64,000 bases of DNA from Arthrobacter sp. PGP41 (GTDB lineage: Bacteria > Actinomycetota > Actinomycetes > Actinomycetales > Micrococcaceae). This document shows, one piece after another, positions 46,190-56,414 of this stretch; position 1 is the first letter of the stretch; every line of letters starts with the position of its first letter. The notes beneath the pieces were generated by a model. That model worked only from the letters and a program-made list of their open reading frames with translations, was not told the DNA's origin and ran no database searches. The position numbers and the translations under genes are program-made. The stretch is taken from NCBI RefSeq assembly GCF_002953935.1, contig NZ_CP026514.1, positions 3,906,001-3,970,000 on the forward strand. Reading direction: 5' to 3'.

Positions 46190-47704
46190 ATGACGTTTAC
46201 CGCTCCCGTGACCACCAGCCATTACGTGCCGCAGGACCTTCCCACCTCCATCCAGCACTACATCAACGGCCAGTTCGTTGACTCGGTCTCCGGGAAGACC
46301 TTCGACGTCCTGGACCCGGTCTCCAACACCAACTACGCCACCGCCGCTGCCGGCCAGAAGGAGGACATCGACCTCGCTGTCGCCGCAGCCCGCGAAGCGT
46401 TCACCAACGGCCCGTGGCCGAAGATGAAGCCCCGCGAACGCGCCCGCATCCTGAACAGGATCGCGGACGCCGTCGAGGCCCAGGAATCCCGGCTCGCCGA
46501 ACTGGAAACCTTCGACACTGGCCTTCCCATCACCCAGGCCAAGGGCCAGGCCCTCCGCGCAGCCGAGAACTTCCGCTTCTTCGCGGACCTGATCGTGGCC
46601 CAGTTCGACGACGCCATGAAGGTCCCCGGCTCGCAGATCAACTACGTGAACCGCAAGCCGATCGGCGTGGCGGGCCTGATCACGCCCTGGAACACCCCCT
46701 TCATGCTCGAATCCTGGAAGCTTGCCCCGGCGCTGGCCACCGGCAACACCGTGGTCCTGAAGCCCGCCGAGTTCACCCCGCTCTCGGCCTCGCTCTGGGC
46801 CACCATCTTCAAGGACGCAGGACTTCCCGACGGCGTGTTCAACCTGGTCAACGGCCTCGGCGAGGAAGCCGGCGACGCCCTGGTCAAGCACCCTGATGTC
46901 CCGCTGATCTCCTTCACCGGCGAGACCACCACCGGCCAGACGATCTTCCGCAACGCCGCCGCACACCTCAAGGGCCTGTCCATGGAGCTCGGCGGCAAGT
47001 CACCCTGCGTGGTCTTCGCCGACGCCGACATGGACGCCGCGATCGACTCCGCCCTGTTCGGCGTGTTCTCACTCAACGGCGAACGCTGCACCGCAGGCTC
47101 GCGCATCCTCGTGGAGCGGAGCATCTACGACGAATTCTGCGAGAAGTACGCGGCCCGGGCCAAGAACATCGTGGTGGGCGATCCGCACGATCCCATGACC
47201 CAGGTTGGCGCCCTGGTCCACCCCGAACACTACGAGAAGGTGGCCTCCTACGTGGAGATCGGCAAGTCCGAGGGCCGGCTCCTGGCAGGCGGCGGCCGCC
47301 CCGATCACCTGCCCGAAGGCAACTACATCGCCCCCACCGTGTTCGCCGACGTCGCACCCGACGCCCGGATCTTCCAGGAGGAAATCTTCGGTCCCGTAGT
47401 GGCCATCACGCCGTTCGAGAACGACGACGAAGCCCTCGCCCTGGCGAACAACACCAAGTACGGCCTCGCCGCCTACATCTGGACCCAGAACCTCACCCGC
47501 GCCCACAACTTCGCGCAGAACGTCGAAGCCGGCATGGTCTGGCTGAACAGCCACAACGTCCGCGACCTCCGGACCCCGTTCGGCGGCGTCAAGGCCTCGG
47601 GCCTGGGCCACGAGGGCGGCTACCGCTCCATCGACTTCTACACGGACCAGCAGGCCGTCCACATCACCCTCGGCAGTGTCCACACCCCTAAATTCGGCGC
47701 CTAG
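46190..47704 (+). CDS. hpaE: 5-carboxymethyl-2-hydroxymuconate-semialdehyde dehydrogenase
   Basis: NAD-dependent aldehyde dehydrogenase of 504 residues, second step after ring cleavage of homoprotocatechuate. Catalytic Glu lies in MELGGKSPC and catalytic Cys in NGERCTAGSR; the Asn of the oxyanion hole is in ITPWNTPF. A strong site AAGGAAAAGA precedes the ATG. Assignment to HpaE rather than a generic ALDH rests on its neighbours. Confidence 0.9.
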   Translation: MTFTAPVTTSHYVPQDLPTSIQHYINGQFVDSVSGKTFDVLDPVSNTNYATAAAGQKEDIDLAVAAAREAFTNGPWPKMKPRERARILNRIADAVEAQESRLAELETFDTGLPITQAKGQALRAAENFRFFADLIVAQFDDAMKVPGSQINYVNRKPIGVAGLITPWNTPFMLESWKLAPALATGNTVVLKPAEFTPLSASLWATIFKDAGLPDGVFNLVNGLGEEAGDALVKHPDVPLISFTGETTTGQTIFRNAAAHLKGLSMELGGKSPCVVFADADMDAAIDSALFGVFSLNGERCTAGSRILVERSIYDEFCEKYAARAKNIVVGDPHDPMTQVGALVHPEHYEKVASYVEIGKSEGRLLAGGGRPDHLPEGNYIAPTVFADVAPDARIFQEEIFGPVVAITPFENDDEALALANNTKYGLAAYIWTQNLTRAHNFAQNVEAGMVWLNSHNVRDLRTPFGGVKASGLGHEGGYRSIDFYTDQQAVHITLGSVHTPKFGA

Positions 47705-47742
47705 CAGCGCTTCCAGACCCCTTTCAACGAAGAGAGACCATC

Positions 47743-48840
47743 ATGAGCAACCCCTTCACCGGCCCCATCCCCACCCCCAGCGTCCCGGCGCCGGACATCG
47801 TCCGCTGCGCCTACATGGAAATCGTGGTCACCGACCTCGCCAAATCCCGCGCGTTCTACGTGGACATGCTCGGCCTGCACGTCACCGAGGAAGATGAAAA
47901 CGCCATCTACCTGCGCACGCTCGAGGAGTTCATCCACCACAACCTGGTGCTCCGCAAGGGACCCATCGCCGCCGTCGCCGCTTTCGCCTACCGGGTGAAG
48001 TCCCCCGCCGAGGTGGACGCCGCGGAGGCCTACTACAAGGAACTGGGCTGCCGGACGGAGCGCCGCAAGGAAGGCTTCACCAAGGGCATCGGCGACTCCG
48101 TCCGCGTGGAGGACCCGCTGGGCTTCCCCTACGAGTTCTTCTACGACGTGGAGCACGTGGAGCGCCTCACCCAGCGCTACGACCTCTACTCCGCCGGGGA
48201 ACTGGTCCGCCTGGACCACTTCAACCAGGTCACCCCTGACGTCCCGCGCGGCCGCAAATACCTTGAAGACCTGGGCTTCCGCGTCTCGGAGGACATACAG
48301 GATTCCGACGGCGTCACGTACGCTGCGTGGATGCACCGCAAGCAGACCGTGCACGACACCGCGCTCACCGGCGGCAATGGCCCGCGCATGCACCACATCG
48401 CGTTCGCCACGCACGAGAAGCACAACATCATCCAGATCTGCGACAAGATGGGCGCCCTGCGCATCAGCGACCGGATCGAGCGCGGTCCCGGCCGGCACGG
48501 AGTGTCCAACGCGTTTTACCTCTACATCCTGGACCCGGACGGCCACCGCGTAGAGATCTACACCCAGGACTACTACACCGGCGACCCTGACAACCCCACC
48601 ATCACCTGGGACGTCCACGACAACCAGCGCCGCGACTGGTGGGGCAACCCCGTGGTCCCGTCCTGGTACACCGAGGCCTCCCTGGTCCTGGACCTGGACG
48701 GAAACCCGCAGCCGGTCGTCGTCCGTGAAGAGAAGAGCGAAATGGCCGTCACCGTGGGCGCCGACGGCTTCTCCTACACCCGGAAGGACGGCTCCCCCGA
48801 AGGTGACCGGACCGGCTTCAAGCTGGGGGCGCAGGTCTAG
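47743..48840 (+). CDS. hpaD: 3,4-dihydroxyphenylacetate (homoprotocatechuate) 2,3-dioxygenase
   Basis: Extradiol ring-cleavage enzyme of 365 residues, the type I (vicinal oxygen chelate) homoprotocatechuate dioxygenase form known from Brevibacterium fuscum and Arthrobacter. Four VOC modules; metal ligands are His159 (VRLDHFNQV), His in MHHIAFATHEKHN and Glu in HRVEIYTQDYY. Length matches the family. Uses Fe(II) or Mn(II). AGAGAGA upstream of the ATG. Confidence 0.92.
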   Translation: MSNPFTGPIPTPSVPAPDIVRCAYMEIVVTDLAKSRAFYVDMLGLHVTEEDENAIYLRTLEEFIHHNLVLRKGPIAAVAAFAYRVKSPAEVDAAEAYYKELGCRTERRKEGFTKGIGDSVRVEDPLGFPYEFFYDVEHVERLTQRYDLYSAGELVRLDHFNQVTPDVPRGRKYLEDLGFRVSEDIQDSDGVTYAAWMHRKQTVHDTALTGGNGPRMHHIAFATHEKHNIIQICDKMGALRISDRIERGPGRHGVSNAFYLYILDPDGHRVEIYTQDYYTGDPDNPTITWDVHDNQRRDWWGNPVVPSWYTEASLVLDLDGNPQPVVVREEKSEMAVTVGADGFSYTRKDGSPEGDRTGFKLGAQV

Positions 48841-48843
48841 GTC

Positions 48844-49629
48844 ATGCTGGATGACAGGACGATCGAGGCCATTGCCGATGAACTGCTCGAAGCCGGCCGC
48901 AGCCGCAAACCCGTGCCGCGCCTGACAGCCCGGTACCCGGAGATGACGGTGGAGGACTCATACGCCGTGCAGCAGTTGTGGCGGCGCCGGAACGAGGAGG
49001 CCGGCCGGACCCTGGTGGGGCGAAAGATCGGCCTCACGTCCAAGGCAATGCAGGATGCCACCGGCATTACCGAACCTGATTACGGCGCCATCTTTGACGA
49101 CATGGTGCTGGAAACCGGCTGCTCCGTGGAGTGGGACCAATACACCCACCCGCGGGTGGAAGTCGAGCTCGCTTTTGTCCTCAAGGAGGGGCTGAAAGGC
49201 CCTGGCTGCACCATCTTCGATGTCCTGAACGCCACCGATTACGTGGTTCCGGCCCTCGAAATCCTGGACTCCCGGATCGAGATGGAGGGCCGGACCATCG
49301 TGGACACCATCGCGGACAACGCGGCCATGGGTGCGATGGTGGTGGGCGGCCGTCCGGTGAAGCCCGACGCCGTGGACCTCCGCTGGGTCTCCGCGATCCT
49401 CTACAAAAACCAGACAGTGGAGGAGACCGGCGTCGCAGCCGGCGTCCTGGACCACCCCGCCAACGGGGTGCACTGGCTGGCAAACAAAATCGCCGCGCAC
49501 GGGGATGCACTGAAAGCCGGCGACATCATCCTGGCCGGCTCCTTCACCCGCCCGCTCTGGGTGTACAAGGGAGATACTGTCCACGCCGACTACGGACCCC
49601 TGGGGAGTGTCACATGCCGCTTCGAATAG
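48844..49629 (+). CDS. hpaH: 2-oxo-hept-4-ene-1,7-dioate hydratase
   Basis: 261 residues of the MhpD/HpaH hydratase family: GRKIGLTSKAMQDATGITEPDYG, metal-binding acidic residues in HPRVEVELAFVL and VVPALEILDSRIE, then AGVLDHPANGVHWLANK. Adds water to 2-oxohept-4-ene-1,7-dioate. Starts 3 bases after hpaD and overlaps hpaI by 16 bases. Confidence 0.9.
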   Translation: MLDDRTIEAIADELLEAGRSRKPVPRLTARYPEMTVEDSYAVQQLWRRRNEEAGRTLVGRKIGLTSKAMQDATGITEPDYGAIFDDMVLETGCSVEWDQYTHPRVEVELAFVLKEGLKGPGCTIFDVLNATDYVVPALEILDSRIEMEGRTIVDTIADNAAMGAMVVGGRPVKPDAVDLRWVSAILYKNQTVEETGVAAGVLDHPANGVHWLANKIAAHGDALKAGDIILAGSFTRPLWVYKGDTVHADYGPLGSVTCRFE

Positions 49630-50417
49630 AGGACACCTTCCGGTCCGCTTTGGCCGCCGCCGACCGGCCCCTCGCCGGGATGTGGGTGTGCTCCGGCAGT
49701 CCGCTCATAGCCGAACTATGCGCCGGGTCCGGCCTGGACTGGCTCCTGGTGGATGCCGAGCACAGCCCCAACGGGCTCGAATCCATCCTTGCCCAGCTCC
49801 AGGCCACCCACGGCTACCCGGTCCACACCGTGGTCCGGCCGCCGGTCAACGACGCCGTGGTGATCAAACAGTACCTGGACCTGGGCGTGCAGAACCTGCT
49901 CATCCCCATGGTCAACTCGGCCGCTGAAGCGGAAGCCGCCGTGGCCGCAACCCGCTACCCGCCGCAGGGCGTCCGCGGGGTCGGTTCGGCGCTGGCCAGG
50001 GCGGCCCGCTGGAACCGGGTGCCGGAATACCTCGCCAGGGCCGGCGAGACCATCAGCGTCACCGTCCAGATCGAATCCGAAGCCGCGGTAGCCGTCGTGG
50101 AAAACATCCTGGCGGTCGACGGCGTGGACGCCATCTTCGTGGGCCCGTCCGACCTCGCCGCCTCCATGGGCATGCTGGGACAGCAGGAACACCCCGAGGT
50201 GCGCGCCGCCGTCGAACACTGCCTTGCCGCTGCCAAGGGCGCCGGGACGCCGGCCGGCGTCAACGCCTTCAACCCGGACACCGCAAAGCACTACCTGGAC
50301 AACGGGGCGGACTTCATCCTGGTGGGCGCCGACGTCGCCCTCCTCGCAAGAGGCTCCGAAGCCCTCGCCGCGCAATACATTAAGCCGGGCGGCGGCGACA
50401 CTCCGGCCAGCTACTGA
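49614..50417 (+). CDS. hpaI: 4-hydroxy-2-oxoheptane-1,7-dioate aldolase
   Basis: Class II (metal-dependent) aldolase of 267 residues yielding pyruvate and succinate semialdehyde. Family blocks: LLVDAEHSPNG, VVRPPVNDAVVIKQYLDLG, metal ligand Glu in VQIESEAAV, and VDAIFVGPSDLAASMG. The ATG at 49614 lies within the hpaH end. Final enzyme of the pathway in this window. Confidence 0.9.
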   Translation: MPLRIEDTFRSALAAADRPLAGMWVCSGSPLIAELCAGSGLDWLLVDAEHSPNGLESILAQLQATHGYPVHTVVRPPVNDAVVIKQYLDLGVQNLLIPMVNSAAEAEAAVAATRYPPQGVRGVGSALARAARWNRVPEYLARAGETISVTVQIESEAAVAVVENILAVDGVDAIFVGPSDLAASMGMLGQQEHPEVRAAVEHCLAAAKGAGTPAGVNAFNPDTAKHYLDNGADFILVGADVALLARGSEALAAQYIKPGGGDTPASY

Positions 50418-50431
50418 CTTAACGCAAAGGG

Positions 50432-50471
50432 CCGCGCCGGGGACAGTTTGGGGGATCTGCCCCCGGCGCGG
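50432..50471. terminator. Bidirectional terminator between hpaI and the CstR-like gene
   Basis: 11-base arms CCGCGCCGGGG (50432-50442) and CCCCGGCGCGG (50461-50471) between two convergent genes. Confidence 0.65.
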
Positions 50472-50490
50472 GGTCTGTTGTTCCGCCTGC

Positions 50491-51498
<1,008 letters not shown>

Positions 51499-51502
<4 letters not shown>

Positions 51503-52395
51503 CCGTCACCCTCCTCCTGGTCCTTGCCTTGTCAGTGGTAATCGGGCTCTCGCTCGGTATCCTGGGCGGCGGCGGATCGATCCTGACAGTCCCGATCCTG
51601 GTGTACGTGGCCGGGTTCGAGGCCAAGGAAGCCATCGCAGCCTCGCTGTTCGTCGTCGGCGTCACGTCCGCGGTCAGCGTGTTCAGCCACGCCCGCGGCG
51701 GCAGGGTGATGTGGCGGACCGGCCTGATTTTCGGCACGGCCGGCATGGCCGGCGCCTTCGTCGGCGGCCTGCTCGGGGGCCATATCCCGGGCCAGGTCCT
51801 GCTCATCGCGTTCGCCATCATGATGGTGGCCACCTCAGCGGCCATGCTTCGCGGCAGGAAGAAGAACGACGACGGCGCGGCACCAGTGAAGCATGAGCTT
51901 CCCCTTGGCAGGGTGCTGCTGGACGGGGCCATCGTCGGGCTCGTGACCGGCCTGGTGGGCGCGGGCGGCGGATTCCTTGTGGTCCCGGCGCTTGCGCTCC
52001 TGGGCGGCCTGCCGATGTCGGTTGCCGTGGGCACCTCCCTGGTGGTCATCGCCATGAAGTCCTTCGCCGGGCTCGCCGGATACCTCACCACGGTGCAGCT
52101 CGACTGGGGCATCACCCTCGGCGTGACCGCCGCGGCAATCGTGGGCACCCTTGCCGGCTCCAGGCTCGCCGCACGCATCCCCGAAACTGCGCTGCGCAAG
52201 GCTTTCGGCTGGTTCGTCCTGGCCATGGGGACCTTCGTCCTTGTCCAGCAGGCCCCTGCCGACCTGCGGTGGTTCCTCGCCGCCGGGATAGCCGCCCTTA
52301 CCGCCGCCACCGCCGGCGTCTGCTGGTTCTTCATCAGCTCCTGCCCACTGCGCAACCGGAGCAGCAAGCGCAGCAACGTCCCCTCACCCGCCTGA
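51499..52395 (+). CDS. TauE/SafE-family sulfite/organosulfur exporter
   Basis: 298 residues, about eight helices, with the duplicated family motif (LGILGGGGSILTVPILVYVAGFEAKEA in the first half, GLVGAGGGFLVVPALALLGGLPM in the second). Probably exports sulfite or thiosulfate produced by persulfide oxidation, as in the staphylococcal cst operon. Translationally coupled to the rhodanese-DUF2892 gene. Confidence 0.88.
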
Positions 52396-52424
52396 ACCCG
52401 CCACCACCAGCCAAGGAGAACCCC

Positions 52425-52520
52425 ATGGGCCTCATCCTGCTGGACCGGCTGCAGGCCGGCACCGCCGGCATCAACAGGAACAACAGCCCACACCATTTCG
52501 AAGGAGAATCCCATGGCTGA
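52425..52520 (+). CDS. Candidate 31-residue small protein coupled to a rhodanese
   Basis: ATG with a textbook AAGGAG seven bases upstream. It encodes MGLILLDRLQAGTAGINRNN and 11 further residues, and its TGA overlaps the start of the next rhodanese (ATGGCTGA). The start context is nearly the same as that of the rhodanese (AAGGAGAAnCCCATGG), which suggests duplication of the initiation site. No family recognised; it may be only a leader peptide or gene remnant. Confidence 0.45.
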   Translation: MGLILLDRLQAGTAGINRNNSPHHFEGESHG

Positions 52521-52809
52521 AATCACCGTCACCGACGCCGAACAGCGTCTATCCACCGCCCGCATCCTTGATGTCCGCGAGGACTTCGAGGTCGGGGAAG
52601 GCATGATCCCCGGCGCCCTGCACATCCCCATGGGCCAGCTGCAGGCACGCCTGTCCGAATTGGACCCTGCCGTCCCCGTCATAGTGGTCTGCCGGAGCGG
52701 CAACCGTTCAGCCCGCGTCGCCGATGCCCTTAACGGCGCCGGCTTCACCGCCGACACCATGGCCGGCGGCATGGTCGCCTGGACCCGCGCCGGCCTGCCC
52801 AGCACCTGA
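52513..52809 (+). CDS. Single-domain rhodanese
   Basis: 98-residue sulfurtransferase. Active-site loop CRSGNRS with the catalytic cysteine at about residue 60; flanking blocks ILDVREDFEVGEGMIPGALHIPMGQL and GGMVAWTRAGLP. Strong AAGGAG site. Part of the sulfur operon, probably transferring sulfane sulfur between low-molecular thiols and the downstream enzymes. Confidence 0.9.
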   Translation: MAEITVTDAEQRLSTARILDVREDFEVGEGMIPGALHIPMGQLQARLSELDPAVPVIVVCRSGNRSARVADALNGAGFTADTMAGGMVAWTRAGLPST

Positions 52810-52866
52810 CTCCTGCACCCCGCCAAGAACCGCCACAACAAAAAGCCCGAAAGGACACGAAAGACC

Positions 52867-53050
52867 ATGGCTACCATCGACGTCACGGAGCAGAGCTTCG
52901 CTGAGATCCCTGATGGCCTTCAAGGACAGGACACTCGTCTTCTCCCAGCCGGGAGCCCTCAACGCCACCGGCCTCGAAGAAGTCATCCAGGAAGCAAGGA
53001 AGCCGGGCATGGACAAGCTTCGCGCGGATGCAGCCCAACAGCCAGCCTGA
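52867..53050 (+). pseudogene. Thioredoxin remnant lacking the CGPC active site
   Basis: Starts normally (MATIDVTEQSFAE) after an AAGGACACGAAAGACC leader. It then jumps at about 52906 into a different frame that encodes the thioredoxin C-terminus (SLMAFKDRTLVFSQPGALNA, then GLEEVIQEARK) and stops at 53050. The middle of the gene, including the WCGPC redox site and the following helix, is missing. This is an internal deletion with a frame change. The open frame from the ATG runs instead to 53112 and yields an arginine-rich tail. Confidence 0.82.
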
Positions 53051-53054
53051 GGCA

Positions 53055-53160
53055 CGGACCGCGGCGCCACCGTGGCGCACCATGCTCGCCGAACGCGGAT
53101 ACAGCACCGTGAACGTCTCCGGCGGAATCACCGAGTGGTACACAGCGGCCGCCCCGTCGC
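53055..53160 (+). pseudogene. Rhodanese C-terminal remnant
   Basis: In one frame the DNA encodes WRTMLAERGYSTVNVSGGIT followed by EWY, the characteristic end of a rhodanese domain (ARxLxxxGY..V.N..GGI..W). The N-terminal half and the catalytic cysteine loop are absent and no start codon fits. It lies directly after the thioredoxin remnant, so one deletion-prone stretch eroded two sulfur genes. Confidence 0.65.
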
Positions 53161-53210
53161 CCACTCACCGCCGCCACGCCGTTCCTGACAGGCAGCAGCA
53201 TGCTTGTGGT

Positions 53211-53226
53211 ATACCCCCAGGGGTAT
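53211..53226. promoter_or_regulatory. CsoR/CstR-type operator before the MBL-rhodanese gene
   Basis: ATACCCCCAGGGGTAT is a perfect inverted repeat (arms ATACCCC/GGGGTAT) of the same type as the three sites at 50785-50842. It gives the downstream genes their own regulated promoter. Confidence 0.75.
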
Positions 53227-53278
53227 TATTATTGATACCAGAGACCGCCCCCACCCCTTTCACGAAGGAGAGCAACAG

Positions 53279-54688
53279 ATGCTTATCGAGCGTATTTACG
53301 ATGAAGACCTCGCCCAGGCCAGCTACCTGATCGGCTGCCAGGCAAAGGGCGAAGCCGTTGTTGTCGACGGCCGCCGCGACATCGCGGTGTACCAGGACCT
53401 CGCCAGGAAGAACGGCATGAAGATCGTGGCCGTCACCGAAACCCACATCCACGCGGACTACCTTTCCGGCACCCGTGAACTGGCCGCCGCCACCGGGGCA
53501 ACCATTTATGTCTCCGGCGAGGGCGGCCCGGACTGGCAGTACGCATTCGACGGCGAGCGCCTGTTCGACGGCGACACGATCACCCTCGGGAACATCAGCA
53601 TCAAGGCGCTGCACACCCCCGGACACACTCCGGAGCACCTCTCCTTCCTGGTGACGGACGGCGCGTTCAGCGACCAGCCGGGCTACCTGCTCTCCGGGGA
53701 TTTTGTCTTCTCCGGCGACCTGGGGCGTCCCGACCTGCTCGACGAGGCCGCCGGCGGCGTCGACACCCGCTTCGTGGGGGCGAAGCAGCTCTTCACCAGC
53801 CTCCGGGACAAGTTCCTGACCCTGCCGGACTATGTCCAGGTCCACCCTGCCCACGGTGCCGGCAGCGCCTGCGGCAAGGCGCTGGGCGCCATCCCGTCCT
53901 CCACAGTGGGCTACGAACGCCTCTACGCCTGGTGGGGCCCCTACCTCGCCGCCAACGACGAGCAGGGCTTCATCGACGAACTCCTCGATGGCCAGCCGGA
54001 CGCCCACGCCTACTTCGGCCGCATGAAGCGCGAAAACCGCGAGGGCCCGGCCGTCATGGGAGAACGCGCACCGCTGCCCCGACTCGCGCCCGGCATCGTG
54101 GCTGCAGGCCTGGCAGAGGACACCCTGACCTTCATTGACACCCGCCCCAACAGCGAAGTCCATGAAGGCACGGTGGCACGTTCCCTGAACGTCCCTGCCG
54201 GTAAATCAGTGGCCAGCTACGGCGCCTGGGTGGTCAACCCGGAAACCGACAAGAACCCGTTGGTGCTGCTGGCACCGGACCAGGACACTGCCCAGGACAT
54301 GTGGGACCACCTGGTGCGCGTCGGCATCGACAACGTCGCCGGCTACGTCACCAGCCTCGAAGGCCTCCCCACCGCGGTCCCGAAGCTCATCCAGCCCGAG
54401 GAACTCAAGGACTTCGACGCCGCGAGGGTCCTGGACGTCCGCAACAAGACCGAGCACACTGCGGGACACATCCCCGGATCGCACCAGCTCAGCGGCGGCC
54501 GGGCCATGTGGCACCTGGATGAACTTCCCGCCCACGGCACCATCGTGACCTACTGCCAGAGCGGGGTACGCAACTCGGTCGCGGCCAGCGCGCTGCGCCG
54601 CGCCGGGTACGACGTCGTCGAACTGGACGGCAGCTACGCCGGCTGGAGCGCCTGGAAGCAGGCACGGGAATCCGTGTCCAGCAACTAA
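53279..54688 (+). CDS. MBL-fold persulfide dioxygenase-rhodanese fusion (CstB-like)
   Basis: 469 residues. The N-terminal MBL domain has the persulfide-dioxygenase metal pattern THIHADYLSG, HTPGHTPEH, GDFVFSGDLGRPDL and VHPAHGAGSACG. Two rhodanese modules follow: one without a catalytic cysteine (about residues 270-360) and a C-terminal one with CQSGVRN. This is the layout of CstB, which oxidises low-molecular persulfides to thiosulfate. AAGGAGAG seven bases before ATG 53279 fixes the start. Confidence 0.9.
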   Translation: MLIERIYDEDLAQASYLIGCQAKGEAVVVDGRRDIAVYQDLARKNGMKIVAVTETHIHADYLSGTRELAAATGATIYVSGEGGPDWQYAFDGERLFDGDTITLGNISIKALHTPGHTPEHLSFLVTDGAFSDQPGYLLSGDFVFSGDLGRPDLLDEAAGGVDTRFVGAKQLFTSLRDKFLTLPDYVQVHPAHGAGSACGKALGAIPSSTVGYERLYAWWGPYLAANDEQGFIDELLDGQPDAHAYFGRMKRENREGPAVMGERAPLPRLAPGIVAAGLAEDTLTFIDTRPNSEVHEGTVARSLNVPAGKSVASYGAWVVNPETDKNPLVLLAPDQDTAQDMWDHLVRVGIDNVAGYVTSLEGLPTAVPKLIQPEELKDFDAARVLDVRNKTEHTAGHIPGSHQLSGGRAMWHLDELPAHGTIVTYCQSGVRNSVAASALRRAGYDVVELDGSYAGWSAWKQARESVSSN

Positions 54689-54699
54689 GCAAAGCAGGA

Positions 54700-55941
54700 A
54701 TGACAGTGATCGCATTGGGACTGCGCCAGAACCTGGCGCAGTTCCTGCTGCTTGTGGCAGTCAACGCGCTGGTGGGCGGCACCTTGGGCCAGGAGCGGAC
54801 GGTGTTGCCGATCCTGGCCAAAGAGGTCTTTGGGCTGGACCTCTACACGAGCGCCCTGACCTACATTTTGGCGTTCGGCGTGGCCAAAGCGGCCACCAAC
54901 TACTTCGCCGGGACCCTCTCGGACCGCTACGGGCGCAAGCCGGTGCTCGTCGCCGGCTGGCTTGTTGCCCTTCCCGTCCCGTTCCTCCTGATCTTCGCGG
55001 ACTCCTGGAGCCTGATCGTTGCAGCCAATGTGGTCCTCGGCATCAGCCAGGGCCTCACCTGGTCCACCACCGTCATGATGAAAATGGACCTTGTGGGCCC
55101 GGAACGCCGGGGCCTTGCCATGGGACTGAACGAGGCGGCCGGCTACCTCGGGGTTGCCGGGACGGCGCTGGCCACCGGCTTCATCGCCTCCACGTACGGG
55201 CTGCGGCCCGGACCATTCCTGCTGGGCGCGGTGTTCATCGCCATCGGCCTCGGGCTGACCGTACTGTCCGTGCGGGAAACCCACCACCACGCCAAATCCG
55301 AGGCCACCAGCCACATCCCTGTCCATGCCGGAACGCATGGCACCCTCAGCACCCGCCAAATCTTCACCCTCACCAGCTTCCGCGACAAATCGCTGTCATC
55401 AGTGAGCCAGGCCGGCATGGTGAACAACCTCAATGACGGACTGGCATGGGGGCTGTTCCCGGTCCTGTTCGCCGCGGCCGGGCTGGGCCTTGAGCGCATC
55501 GGCATCCTGGCCGCGGTGTATCCCGCCGTGTGGGGTGCGGGGCAGATGGTCACAGGCCCACTCTCGGACCGGATCGGCCGCAAGCCGCTGATCGCCGGGG
55601 GCATGCTGGTCCAGGCCGCAGCACTGGCCATGGTGGCCGTAGGACATGACTTCGGCACCTGGCTTGCCGCCGCCATCCTGCTCGGCGCGGGCACGGCGAT
55701 GGTCTACCCCACCCTGCTCGCGGCGATCGGCGACGTCGCCCATCCCCTCTGGCGTGCGCGTTCGGTGGGAATCTACCGGCTCTGGCGCGACGCCGGCTTC
55801 GCGGTGGGCGCCCTGCTCTCCGGCATTCTCGCCGACGCTTACGGCATCCCGGCCGCCGTGGGCGCCGTCGCCGCGATCACCGCAGCGTCCGGCATCCTGG
55901 TGGCCGTACGGATGCGCCGCTCAGATCATCGGCGGGACTAA
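54700..55941 (+). CDS. MFS transporter in the sulfur locus
   Basis: 413 residues and 12 predicted helices with the loop 2-3 motif GTLSDRYGRKPVL and the matching loop 8-9 motif GPLSDRIGRKPLI. It starts 11 bases after the CstB-like gene (AAAGCAGGA upstream), so it belongs to the same transcript. The cargo is unknown; by context an oxidised sulfur compound is possible. Confidence 0.87.
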   Translation: MTVIALGLRQNLAQFLLLVAVNALVGGTLGQERTVLPILAKEVFGLDLYTSALTYILAFGVAKAATNYFAGTLSDRYGRKPVLVAGWLVALPVPFLLIFADSWSLIVAANVVLGISQGLTWSTTVMMKMDLVGPERRGLAMGLNEAAGYLGVAGTALATGFIASTYGLRPGPFLLGAVFIAIGLGLTVLSVRETHHHAKSEATSHIPVHAGTHGTLSTRQIFTLTSFRDKSLSSVSQAGMVNNLNDGLAWGLFPVLFAAAGLGLERIGILAAVYPAVWGAGQMVTGPLSDRIGRKPLIAGGMLVQAAALAMVAVGHDFGTWLAAAILLGAGTAMVYPTLLAAIGDVAHPLWRARSVGIYRLWRDAGFAVGALLSGILADAYGIPAAVGAVAAITAASGILVAVRMRRSDHRRD

Positions 55942-55952
55942 GGCGACGCCTG

Positions 55953-56351
55953 TTACCCCATTGCGGGGGCGACGGCGGTCCGGCCGGAGAGTTGGCGGCG
56001 CGCCCAGCGGGCAAGTTTCTTGCCCTTGCCCTTCCACCAGTTGTCCTCGTCCTTGTCGTGGTGCAGGCGGAAGATGATGGCCATCAGCACGAACATCCCC
56101 ATCACCACATCGATCCAGGACGCCAGCACCAGTGCGATCAGGACGGTCAGTCCGTTGACGATGATGGACGGCACCGCCAGGGTCCGGAAGACGGTGCTTG
56201 CCAGGTAGCGCCGGTGGGACCTCGGGACGGACAGCGCGCGCACCATGTCGAAGCAGACGCACACCACCACAATCGTCTGCCCGAAGGCGAGCAGCAGTTG
56301 GCCCGGAAGCGAGCCGCTGAACGCTGCCACCGACTCCATCCCCGGGCTCAT
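55953..56351 (-). CDS. Small membrane protein of unknown function
   Basis: 132 residues with three predicted helices (LLLAFGQTIVVVCVCFDMV, STVFRTLAVPSIIVNGLTVLIALVLA, IDVVMGMFVLMAIIF) and a basic tail with KGKGKKLARWARRQL. No family recognised. Convergent with the MFS gene, 11 bases apart. Confidence 0.65.
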   Translation of the reverse strand: MSPGMESVAAFSGSLPGQLLLAFGQTIVVVCVCFDMVRALSVPRSHRRYLASTVFRTLAVPSIIVNGLTVLIALVLASWIDVVMGMFVLMAIIFRLHHDKDEDNWWKGKGKKLARWARRQLSGRTAVAPAMG

Positions 56352-56414
56352 CGGTGCCCCCCGCGGGCAGGGCTGCTAAAAGCGGAACCACGCATGGAAA
56401 ACCCCCAGAATCAT

